The notes beneath the pieces are model-generated. The model was not told the DNA's origin, made no database searches, and saw nothing but the letters and a program-made list of their open reading frames with translations. The position numbers and the translations under genes are program-made. A stretch of DNA of 64,000 bases from Paenibacillus macerans (GTDB taxonomy: Bacteria > Bacillota > Bacilli > Paenibacillales > Paenibacillaceae), in NCBI RefSeq assembly GCF_023715465.1, contig NZ_JAMBOE010000004.1:434001-498000 (forward strand). Direction: 5' to 3'. Positions within the stretch are counted from its first letter, which is position 1; each line of letters begins with the position of its first letter. Positions 19,079 to 26,687 of the stretch are shown one piece after another.

Positions 19079-22000
19079 TCAGCTCACCACAAAACGCGTG
19101 TAGCTGTGGCCTTCTTTCGTTTTCTTGACCTCGAGAATGGCCGGGATCGCCTGCTTCAGCTCCTGAACATGCGAGATGACGCCGATCATCCGCCCCGATT
19201 GCTGCAGGTCGATCAGCGTTTCGATCGCCTTGTTGAGCGATTCTTCGTCCAGCGAACCGAAGCCTTCGTCGATGAACATCGTTTCCAGCGAAATCCCGCC
19301 TTCGTAAGCCTGAATCACGTCAGCCATGCCGAGCGCGAGGCACAGCGATGCGTTGAATTTTTCCCCGCCGGACAACGTCTTGACGTCTCGCAGCTGGCCC
19401 GTGTAATTGTCGAATACGTCGAGGCCAAGGCCGCTCTGTTTCCCGCGTTTCTCCATCCGTTCGCTGCGGACGAGATAAAATTGGCCGCCGGACATCCGGG
19501 CCAGCCGTTCGTTGGCATGGTGGATGATTTTGACCAAAAACTCGATTTGCAAATAACGCTCGAACGAGATTTTTTTGCTGTTTTCCCCGCGTACGACATC
19601 GTACAGTTCTTTGACCAGCCCATGTTCCCGTTCGGCGTCCTGCCACGTTTGCTCCGCGCGCACAATCTTCTCCTTGCTCTCCTCAGCTTCCTTGCATTGT
19701 CTTTCGGCTGTCTGGCACTCCGCCCGCAGCGCCTCCACTTGACGCTCAAGCTCCTGCAGCCGCAGCTCCAGGGAGGCCAGATCCCGCCGTTCCTTGCCGG
19801 CCAATTGCGCCGTCATTTCCTCAAGCTGTGCCCTATTGGCAGCGACGGCTGTATTGTAGGCTTCGATTTGCTCCTTCAGCGCCAGGCGTTCGGCATCCGC
19901 CATTTTCACGGCTTTATACTCTTCCTCGGTGGCAAAACCGGCCTGGGTCAAAGCTTCGGCATAACTTTGCCGGGCTTTCTCCCGCTGCGCCCGGGCGTCC
20001 GTAAGCTGGCTCTCCGCGTGGCTACGGTTTTCCTGGGTCTTGATGTTCTGTCCGCTTGCTTCCTGATACCGCTGCTGGGCTTCCTGCCACGCCGATTCCA
20101 GCCGGCTTTTGTGCTGCTCCGCCTGCCGAATCCGCTCTTCCAGTTGATCCAAACTGCGCGCATCCTCAGGCAATGCCGTGAGCGCCTGATCGAACAGCGC
20201 CTTTTCCCGGGCGTAGCTTGTCTTCTTTTCCTGATAGGCATGGTCGGCCTGCTCTTTGCGAATCCGCAGCTCCTCCAGCCGCTGATCCAGAGCTTCCAGC
20301 TCCTTGCGTAGCTCCAAAAGCCCAGTGTGTTGCTCCTTGAGCGCTTTTTCCTCGTCGGCGAGCGCTTTTCCTTCCTTCACCAGCTCGTCAAAAACATGGC
20401 GGATATCGGAAGGATTAAATCCGTGTTCCCGCACCTCCTGCAGGCGCTCGTCCATTTGCCGCCGCGTTGCGGCGAGCTCTGCCTGCGCTTGCAGGTAGGC
20501 TTTTTCGGCAGCCGATTTGTCGCGGCGCAGCCGGTCGAGCGCTTCTTTGTCCGGCGCATCTCCCGAGGCCGCTGCCATCTGGGGATGATGAACGCTGCCG
20601 CACACCGGGCAGGCCTCGCCGTCCTGCAAAAGGCTTGCGAGCAGGGCCGCCTGTCCTTCCATCCAGCGCTCCTCCATCGCCGTATACGCCTCGTTCGCTC
20701 GACCATAAGTTTCTTTTGCCTCTTGTTCGGCCTGAAGCTCTTTTTTCGCTTTTTCGGACAGCTTCAAATAATCCTGCACGATCTGGGCCTGCTGCCTAAG
20801 AACCGCCAATCTCGCGGACTTATCCGGTAAAGTGGCGACCCGCTGCTCGATTTCCTTAACCTGGACCCCTTTGGCGGTCCGCTCCGTCCTTAACTGCTCT
20901 AACTCGCGCTGAACTTGCTCCGCCTGCTTGGACAGCTTCTCGGCTTCTGCGGCAAGGCCGGCAACTAGCTGCTGCCTGGCGTCGAGTTGTTTGACCGTCG
21001 GCAGGTAGCCCTGCAACCGGTCGAGCTCGCGCAAAGCCTGCTCCCTGTCCGCCTTCCTGCCTTCCTCCTCGGCATACCGGGCCGCCGCCGTCTCCAGCAA
21101 CTGCTTGGCCGCCTCGCTTTGGGCCCGGGCCGCTTCCAGCAGCTTTTCTTTGCGCGCCAAATCGTCCGCCGCCTCAAAGTCATGCCGTTCATACACCTGC
21201 AAATGCACGGCCTGCTCCGCCCGCTTAAGGCGCGCTGCTTTTTCCCGGTATTCCGGCTCCTGTTCGGCCAACTGCTGCTGGGCTGCAGCCTTCTGCTCAA
21301 GGAGGTCAAACTGCTCGTTGATGCTTTTGGCCTGATGATACAACGCGGTCTGCCGCTGCTGCTCGGCCGTTTCCCGCTCCAGCAGCTGCTTTTTCTCCTC
21401 CGTCTGCCCGGCGTAATAGGCGATCTCCTGATCCAGCGCCTCAAGCACTTGATGGGTATTGTAATATTCCTGCCGCAAAACGTTGTAAAGCGCAGCGCCT
21501 TCGCGCCCGCCCAAAGCGCTTTTGACCTGCTCTATGTACAAATCCCGCGTCTTTTGCAGACTGTAGCCAATTTGCTGCATTTCCTTGCGCTTTTCGTTGA
21601 GGTGGTCGGCGACGTGCTTGTACAGTCCGGTCTTGAAAATCCGCCGCAAAATCTCCTCTTTGTTTTCCGTTTCCGAAGTGAGCAGCTTGCGGAATTCTCC
21701 CTGCGGCAGCATGACGATCTGGATGAACTGCTCTTTGGTCAAGCCGATGAGCTCGCGGATTTTTTGGTCGATTTGCGAAACGATCTGGCGGTCGGTCAGC
21801 GCAACTTCTTCACCATTTGCCAATTCATACAGCTCGTACCGGTCGCCCGTCGCCACCTTGTTGCCCGCTTTAACGTGAGCAAGCTGCCGGTACACCCGGT
21901 ATACGTGTCCTTTCAGTTCGAACTCGAAATCGACCGAGGTGTACACCTGATCGTCCGCGAAGTGACTGCGCAGCATTTTGCTGTCGTTACGGTCCTCCCC

Positions 22001-22171
22001 GCTGGCGCTGCCGTACAAGGCAAAACAGATCGCGTCGAAAATCGAGGTTTTGCCCGCCCCGGTATTCCCGGATACCACAAACAGGCGCTGCTCCTCCAGC
22101 ACGGAGAAATCGATGACTTCCGTATCTTTATACGGCCCGAATGCCGTCATCGTCAGCTTCAATGGCTTCAT
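19079..22171 (-). CDS. sbcC: SbcC: SMC-like ATPase of the SbcCD nuclease
   Basis: 1030 residues. N-terminal Walker A (GNTGAGKTSIFD), two long coiled coils broken by a zinc-hook CPVCG near the middle, then the ABC signature (LSGGEKFNASL) and Walker B with D-loop (MFIDEGFGSLDE). With SbcD it forms the Mre11/Rad50-type complex that opens hairpins and trims DNA ends during repair. The ATG at 22171 has GAAGGGGAACGGG upstream and lies inside the end of sbcD (44-bp overlap), so the two are translated together. Confidence 0.96.
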   Translation of the reverse strand: MKPLKLTMTAFGPYKDTEVIDFSVLEEQRLFVVSGNTGAGKTSIFDAICFALYGSASGEDRNDSKMLRSHFADDQVYTSVDFEFELKGHVYRVYRQLAHVKAGNKVATGDRYELYELANGEEVALTDRQIVSQIDQKIRELIGLTKEQFIQIVMLPQGEFRKLLTSETENKEEILRRIFKTGLYKHVADHLNEKRKEMQQIGYSLQKTRDLYIEQVKSALGGREGAALYNVLRQEYYNTHQVLEALDQEIAYYAGQTEEKKQLLERETAEQQRQTALYHQAKSINEQFDLLEQKAAAQQQLAEQEPEYREKAARLKRAEQAVHLQVYERHDFEAADDLARKEKLLEAARAQSEAAKQLLETAAARYAEEEGRKADREQALRELDRLQGYLPTVKQLDARQQLVAGLAAEAEKLSKQAEQVQRELEQLRTERTAKGVQVKEIEQRVATLPDKSARLAVLRQQAQIVQDYLKLSEKAKKELQAEQEAKETYGRANEAYTAMEERWMEGQAALLASLLQDGEACPVCGSVHHPQMAAASGDAPDKEALDRLRRDKSAAEKAYLQAQAELAATRRQMDERLQEVREHGFNPSDIRHVFDELVKEGKALADEEKALKEQHTGLLELRKELEALDQRLEELRIRKEQADHAYQEKKTSYAREKALFDQALTALPEDARSLDQLEERIRQAEQHKSRLESAWQEAQQRYQEASGQNIKTQENRSHAESQLTDARAQREKARQSYAEALTQAGFATEEEYKAVKMADAERLALKEQIEAYNTAVAANRAQLEEMTAQLAGKERRDLASLELRLQELERQVEALRAECQTAERQCKEAEESKEKIVRAEQTWQDAEREHGLVKELYDVVRGENSKKISFERYLQIEFLVKIIHHANERLARMSGGQFYLVRSERMEKRGKQSGLGLDVFDNYTGQLRDVKTLSGGEKFNASLCLALGMADVIQAYEGGISLETMFIDEGFGSLDEESLNKAIETLIDLQQSGRMIGVISHVQELKQAIPAILEVKKTKEGHSYTRFVVS

Positions 22172-23324
22172 CCCGTTCCCCTTCCTTCAAAACGATTTCC
22201 TGCAAGGTTTCGGCAAACAGCCGTTCCGTTTCCGCGGAAGGCTCGTCGCCCGTAACTTCCTGGTAAAAAGCCCTAAACAAAGAATACCCGTCCATTTGCG
22301 CGCGGCCCTGGGTTTCCTGCAGATCTCCCGTCAGGCTGCGGATCGCCTGTTTCCGCTCCACGTGCATGGCGTTCGGATACACCGAGCGAACCCGTTCCAT
22401 CGGGGACAGCACCAGCGCCTCGTCCAGCAGACGCACAAATACGTAATCTTCGTTGACGGGATGGCGCTCGATATCGGCGATCAGCCCTTCCACCGTCCGC
22501 ATATCGCGCCTTGGAACAAGCGGCCGCTGCTCCACTCGCACCTGCCCCGTACCATCCAGCTCGACGATCAAATATCCTTTCCGGTGATGCTCCTCGGAAA
22601 TCGAATACTTTAGCGGCGAACCCGCATAACGGACCGTTTCGTCGCCGACATGATGCGCCTGATGCAAATGCCCCAGCGCCGTATAATGGAATCCGGCAAA
22701 ATGCCGGGCGCTCACATGCTCGGCTCCTCCGATCGCGAGCGGCCGCTCTGAATCGCTGGTGTTCGCTTCCGGCTCCCCATGCGGCGTCACGAAGGCATGT
22801 CCCACCAAGACATGTCTCGCGCCCTTATCCATCGTCCGCTTGATCGCGTCCGTGATGACCCGCATTGCGTCATCATGGGTACGGACCTCCTGCTCACCGA
22901 ACGTCTGCCGCACTTTGCCGGGTTCAGTATAAGGGACGAGATGGAAATGAACTTCCCCATGCTCGTCGCGAAGCACCACAGGTTCGAGCGAGGCGGACAG
23001 CACCCCCGCAATATGTAATCCCGACGCTCTCATGATGCGATGACCAAAATCGAGCCGCGTCGGGCTGTCATGATTCCCGGCCACCGCCAGCATCGGCACC
23101 TTGAGCCGCAGCACGATGTTCTCCAGCAGATCGTCCAGCAATTGCACGGCCTCCGTCGGCGGAACCGCCCGATCGTACAAGTCGCCCGCAATGATCACCA
23201 CATCCGGCCGCTCCGCTTCGATCTCTTTTACAAACTGCTGCAATACGTGCCGCTGATCCTCCGTCATATATACGCCCTGCACTAACTTCCCTAGATGCCA
23301 GTCCGCCGTGTGAAAAATTTTCAT
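22128..23324 (-). CDS. sbcD: SbcD: Mre11-like nuclease of the SbcCD complex
   Basis: 398 residues with the metallophosphoesterase nuclease motifs in order: FHTADWHLGK, IIAGDLYDR, VAGNHDSPTRL and ALGHLHQAH, which bind two Mn ions. The ATG is preceded by GGAAG. It is the first gene of sbcDC. A TATAAT hexamer lies at 23419-23414 on the minus strand, about 90 bp upstream, but no convincing -35 was found. Confidence 0.96.
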   Translation of the reverse strand: MKIFHTADWHLGKLVQGVYMTEDQRHVLQQFVKEIEAERPDVVIIAGDLYDRAVPPTEAVQLLDDLLENIVLRLKVPMLAVAGNHDSPTRLDFGHRIMRASGLHIAGVLSASLEPVVLRDEHGEVHFHLVPYTEPGKVRQTFGEQEVRTHDDAMRVITDAIKRTMDKGARHVLVGHAFVTPHGEPEANTSDSERPLAIGGAEHVSARHFAGFHYTALGHLHQAHHVGDETVRYAGSPLKYSISEEHHRKGYLIVELDGTGQVRVEQRPLVPRRDMRTVEGLIADIERHPVNEDYVFVRLLDEALVLSPMERVRSVYPNAMHVERKQAIRSLTGDLQETQGRAQMDGYSLFRAFYQEVTGDEPSAETERLFAETLQEIVLKEGERDEAIEADDDGIRAV

Positions 23325-23479
23325 CAGCTTCCGACCATCCTTTCTGTTCTATACCAAAACCGATTTTAGCCAAACTCTTACCTCACCGGTTTCTATTTTC
23401 GCTTAAGCAACTCTATTATATCAGAAGATCTAGCTCAACATGCTCCAAATGCCCCGTGGTTCCAACACCCGGCCGCTCC

Positions 23480-23612
23480 AAATGCAAAAGTGCATTTGAA
23501 ATAAGCTAAAATCGGTAAATTTGCCCAATGAAATGCAAAAGTGCAGTTGAAAATGAGGTTTGGAGAAAAATTTGATCAAAATGGCAAAAATTGCCTGCAC
23601 TTTTGCACTTCG
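23480..23612. repeat. Intergenic repeat family C, copy 2 (three units)
   Basis: AAATGCAAAAGTGCA starts at 23480 and AAATGCAAAAGTGCAGTTGA at 23531 (51 bp apart). An inverted TGCACTTTTGCACTT starts at 23596 (65 bp on). TTGATCAAA sits at 23572. The remainder of 23325-23797 has no gene. Confidence 0.8.
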
Positions 23613-23668
23613 TTCGCTTGCGGGGTAATGGGGGGGGATGGATACTTCAGACTAGTTATATAATTAAC

Positions 23669-23705
23669 CGAAAAAAGCCCGTACGGCTAAGCACGGACTT
23701 TCTAA
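23669..23705 (-). terminator. Terminator for the DUF6809-like gene
   Basis: On the minus strand AAAGTCCGT pairs with ACGGGCTTT and continues into a T run. It lies about 95 bp past the stop of the gene at 23798. Confidence 0.65.
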
Positions 23706-23760
23706 GGACTTTCTAAGGACTTCCCATGGACTTCCCATGGACTTCCCTCGGACTTACGTT
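23695..23760. repeat. Six tandem copies of an 11-bp unit
   Basis: Units begin exactly every 11 bp at 23695, 23706, 23717, 23728, 23739 and 23750, all starting GGACTT: GGACTTTCTAA twice, GGACTTCCCAT twice, GGACTTCCCTC and GGACTTACGTT. The first unit overlaps the terminator arm. Confidence 0.85.
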
Positions 23761-23797
23761 GGTGCAATCTCGGCGTATCTAATAATCTTTATCTATA

Positions 23798-24082
23798 CTA
23801 CAACCCAAGCCCATCCTTAGCCGAATACACATCGATCATCATCAGCGTCCCCAGTTGAAAGCCGTTCACAAAAGAAGCCGCAGCCAATAACGATTCCGAT
23901 TTGCGGCGTAAATCAAACATATCCTCAAGCTGCTTAAACTCGTCAGGCGTAAGCTTCCCCTTCCACATTTCCATAGCTTCGGAAAGTTTTTGACTTATCG
24001 CTCGGTACTCGGGATCTGCCGGAACAATCGATGCCTCCGGACGGATTTCACCACAGTATAAGGCTTCCAGCATACTTTTCAT
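23798..24082 (-). CDS. Small DUF6809-like protein
   Basis: About 94 residues (MKSMLEALYCGEIRPEAS...), acidic and helical, resembling the DUF6809 proteins common in Paenibacillus; no function is known for them. The ATG at 24082 is chosen because AAAGGA lies about 8 nt upstream; the longer frame to 24214 has no ribosome site. It lies downstream of the ribbon-helix-helix gene in the same direction, separated by 141 bp with a hairpin, so it may belong to the same small accessory unit. Confidence 0.65.
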   Translation of the reverse strand: MKSMLEALYCGEIRPEASIVPADPEYRAISQKLSEAMEMWKGKLTPDEFKQLEDMFDLRRKSESLLAAASFVNGFQLGTLMMIDVYSAKDGLGL

Positions 24083-24180
24083 TTTCATCTTCCTTTCGTA
24101 TGGGATCGCGGCGCCTTGAAAGAAAGACATGCACGTGATAAATTTAGGGTGCAGTCTGTCGTCCAGACAGCTCGCGTTGT

Positions 24181-24218
24181 GGAAGTGGCGAATTCTTTTG
24201 CGGGGGTGAGCCACTTCC
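24181..24218 (-). terminator. Hairpin just past the ribbon-helix-helix gene
   Basis: GGAAGTGGC and GCCACTTCC form a perfect 9-bp stem starting 6 nt after the stop. There is no clear T run on the minus strand, so it may be a weak terminator or a processing site. Confidence 0.45.
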
Positions 24219-24223
24219 CTTTC

Positions 24224-24433
24224 TTATGCATGGTCGTCCAGTTTCTCAATGCCCCGTCTCATAGCCTCGTTTCTGGTCACCTTATGCTTTGCGGCATAAC
24301 GTTCGAGGATATCATTGTGCCTCTTATCAAGCCGCACCGTAAGACGGATTTCTTTCGGATTTTCCGAAAAAGGACGCCCTATTTTCTTGTTGGTGATCAG
24401 TTTCACCTCCCAAAATTTGTTTTTGGCTGACAT
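24224..24433 (-). CDS. Ribbon-helix-helix (CopG/Arc-like) DNA-binding protein
   Basis: About 69 residues. The C-terminal 45 form a ribbon-helix-helix: a beta strand (EIRLTVRLD) and two helices (ILERYAAKHKV, TRNEAMRRGIEKL). The start is uncertain. The ATG at 24433 has no ribosome site. A strong GGGAGG inside the frame points to CTG (24400) or ATC (24397), which would remove about 11-12 residues and leave the fold intact. It is divergent from an XRE regulator with a palindrome between them, so it may regulate itself and that gene. Confidence 0.7.
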   Translation of the reverse strand: MSAKNKFWEVKLITNKKIGRPFSENPKEIRLTVRLDKRHNDILERYAAKHKVTRNEAMRRGIEKLDDHA

Positions 24434-24463
24434 AAACAACATAATATGATGTCTGCCATAAAG

Positions 24464-24483
24464 CAATATATAGAGGTATATTG
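24464..24483. promoter_or_regulatory. Palindromic operator candidate between divergent regulators
   Basis: CAATATA and TATATTG flank a 6-bp centre, a perfect 7-bp inverted repeat in the divergent region between the ribbon-helix-helix and XRE genes. Confidence 0.55.
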
Positions 24484-24529
24484 TCACTAAAATACCTTTT
24501 TTAAAGGCGCTGTCATTCATGGAGGAGCT

Positions 24530-24745
24530 ATGAAAATTCGTATTCGCTTACGGGAAATTCTCGCCGAACGGAATATTTCGCAAAGACAATTCGCCCTTTC
24601 GATGAATATGCGGATAGCGACCATTAACCATCTCTGTTCCGATTCGGTGGACAGAGTCTACATTCGCACGCTTGAGCAGATTTGCGATGCTTTGAATATT
24701 ACGGTCGATCAACTCCTCGTCTCCGTAGATGAAAATGATCAATAG
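24530..24745 (+). CDS. Small XRE-family regulator (Cro/CI-type HTH)
   Basis: 71 residues that are essentially one helix-turn-helix domain (LREILAERNISQRQFALSMN...LEQICDALNITVDQLL). GGAGGAGCT precedes the ATG, and a strong terminator follows 30 bp past the stop, so it is monocistronic. It is divergent from the ribbon-helix-helix gene. Short regulators of this kind usually repress their own and a neighbouring promoter. Confidence 0.85.
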   Translation: MKIRIRLREILAERNISQRQFALSMNMRIATINHLCSDSVDRVYIRTLEQICDALNITVDQLLVSVDENDQ

Positions 24746-24773
24746 GGACTGCACATAGATTCGAAAAAACGAC

Positions 24774-24813
24774 AAAGTTCTCAAGCCCACCCAACGGGTT
24801 TGAGAACTTTTTT
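24774..24813 (+). terminator. Rho-independent terminator after the XRE gene
   Basis: AAAGTTCTCAAGCCC pairs with GGGTTTGAGAACTTT and ends in a T run. Confidence 0.92.
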
Positions 24814-24911
24814 AAGGCTTAAAACCAGAAACGGCGCTTGATGATCAGGAAGGCGGCCATCAAGAAGGCGACAATCAGCCAAGCATAACCTCCTCAAGCG
24901 GGGCCGCCATT

Positions 24912-25048
24912 CTAACGGTTGTGCCAGAGCCTATTTTGCCTTTTTTCTGCAGATTCGAACCCTTTTGCACCCAAATAAGCGCGCCTGCATCCGTTAGAAA
25001 TTGAACCCCCGTCTTTTCGGCGAAATAAGCGCGTATACAACCGTTTAG
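24912..25048. repeat. Intergenic repeat family B, copy 2
   Basis: CTAACGGTTG at 24912, CATCCGTTAG at 24988 and CAACCGTTTAG at 25038 (offsets 76 and 50). AAATAAGCGCG precedes both of the latter, and a related CCTATTTTG follows the first. This repeats the geometry of 6586-6720. The gap 24746-25105 contains no supported gene. Confidence 0.8.
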
Positions 25049-25105
25049 CGAAAGACTAGGGTCCCGATATGCAGAGCCGTAGCTCCAGACAAACGGGTTG
25101 ACCAA

Positions 25106-26569
25106 TCACCCGCCCGGCCACCTGAAAGTGACCGCCGAATGCGTGGGCAACGAATAAGCGAATGAACGCGATTTCCAGACCACCTTGACGGTGCGCGGCG
25201 TCTCGCCGGTATTGGCGGCGATCAATACGATCGTTCCGTCCGCGTTGCGGAACGCGACGTTCTCGATGTCCGCTTCGGCCGGCGAGGAATCGATCCGGAC
25301 CGCTCCGGGGGCAACGAATTTGCTGGCGTGGCCCAGCGCGTAATATTCCGCATTCCGGGTGACCGCCCCATTCTCCGGGTCGATGGTCACGACGCCGCGG
25401 CAATCCGCGCAGCCCCCGTTTACCGGTCCGCCTTCCGGATCAAGCGCCAAATTCCAGAGAAGCACCGTCTCCGACCAGTTGCGGGTGGCGCCGATAAGCA
25501 GCTTGGACATCAGCCAGCTCAGGTTATTTCCGAAATCCTCGCTCCAACTCCCGCCGCTGCATTCCGTAAAATAGATTGCCTTGTCCGGAAAAGCGTCATG
25601 GACTTCGGTCATAACATCCGGCTCGCCGCTGTAACAGTGATAAGCCGTCCCCTCCGTGTACTTGTTCGCTTCCCTCTCGCCCAGCACGGTTCGCGCATAC
25701 GGTTCACCAAGATCCCAGTTGTGATCGAAGGCGATAATTTTGGTGTCAAGCCCGCTCCGCTCAAGGGCCGGGCCAAGGTAGCCACCTATAAACTTCGCCT
25801 GCTCCTCCGCCCCCATGCTCATGCTCGGATAATCCGGGGTGGTGAATTCGGGTTCATTTTGCACCGTAATCGCATTGATCGGAACGCCCGCCGCTTCGTA
25901 TGCCTGAATATATTTGACAAAATAGTCGGCATAAGCGCGGTAAACCCGCTCGTCGGTATAATTCAAATACCAGCCGTTATATACGGTTTCTCCGTATTTC
26001 ATCCAGGGCGGAGCAGTCCAGGGGGCGCCGAGGACCTTGATCTGTTGATTTTTATTGACGATTTCCCGCAGCAGACCGATAACCCGGGCGTCCCGCCGAA
26101 CAGAGAAGTTGTTCAATTCAAAGTCTGTTTCTCCCGGAGGAACATCGTCATAGGTGTAGCTGCTCGGCTTGCCGGATCCATCCACCGAAAAATCGGAAGC
26201 ACCGATCGTATGGCGAACGTAGCTGAGCCGAATTCCGTCTTCCGTAAACAAATCGTCCACAAGCGCCTCCCGCTGCGAAGCGGACAGCTTCCCGCCGATC
26301 AAATAAGCGCTTGAACCGGTAACGGCCGCGCCAAAACCTTCCATCGTCTGATACTGCCGGGCGGCATCTACATTGATGACCGCGTCGGCATATTTGTCTG
26401 TCCCGCTGAAGACCGATACCGGCTGGGGTGTCATTAAATTTTTCCGGTCGGGAGTGGTAAGCCAGGATTCCGCGGTCAGTTTGCCGGCCGGAAAGCCGGT
26501 TCGGGACAACTGAAGGTATAGCAGGGCGGCAACGCACGCGATAAAAACCAAAACAACCCGGTAGCGGAT
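25106..26569 (-). CDS. GH30-family glycosidase with N-terminal membrane anchor
   Basis: About 487 residues. A hydrophobic N-terminal segment (RYRVVLVFIACVAALLYLQL) acts as an uncleaved anchor or signal. The body is a GH30 glucosylceramidase-type barrel with acid/base Glu in TVQNEPEF and nucleophile Glu in YFTECSGG, so a retaining enzyme on beta-linked glucan or xylan-type sugars is expected. GGGGAG lies 6 nt before an ATC at 26569-26567; the next regular start is TTG at 26551, 24 nt from that site. The open frame reaches back to 26710 inside the GH3 gene without a ribosome site. It is second in an operon with the GH3 gene. Confidence 0.85.
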   Translation of the reverse strand: MRYRVVLVFIACVAALLYLQLSRTGFPAGKLTAESWLTTPDRKNLMTPQPVSVFSGTDKYADAVINVDAARQYQTMEGFGAAVTGSSAYLIGGKLSASQREALVDDLFTEDGIRLSYVRHTIGASDFSVDGSGKPSSYTYDDVPPGETDFELNNFSVRRDARVIGLLREIVNKNQQIKVLGAPWTAPPWMKYGETVYNGWYLNYTDERVYRAYADYFVKYIQAYEAAGVPINAITVQNEPEFTTPDYPSMSMGAEEQAKFIGGYLGPALERSGLDTKIIAFDHNWDLGEPYARTVLGEREANKYTEGTAYHCYSGEPDVMTEVHDAFPDKAIYFTECSGGSWSEDFGNNLSWLMSKLLIGATRNWSETVLLWNLALDPEGGPVNGGCADCRGVVTIDPENGAVTRNAEYYALGHASKFVAPGAVRIDSSPAEADIENVAFRNADGTIVLIAANTGETPRTVKVVWKSRSFAYSLPTHSAVTFRWPGG

Positions 26570-26687
26570 AAGCGTCTCCCCTTTCTCTTGACTTATAGAC
26601 AGAAAGAGCCGAAGCGAAGTGCTGCGGCTCCTTCTGCTATGCGGTTTATTCCGTCCCTGACGGATGGCCTTGGTATACCTGCCGGTG

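Noticed and set aside
23695..23760. CRISPR-like array
   Set aside because: Units are 11 bp and head to tail with no spacers and no cas genes; it is a simple tandem repeat.
24818..24889. Short hydrophobic frame on the minus strand (AWLIVAFLMAAFLIIKRRFWF)
   Set aside because: A GGAGG is present, but the ATG behind it is in another frame and stops after three codons; the hydrophobic frame has no regular start. Perhaps a relic.
25328..26314. 328-codon frame opposite the GH30 gene
   Set aside because: Shadow frame; catalytic motifs are on the other strand.
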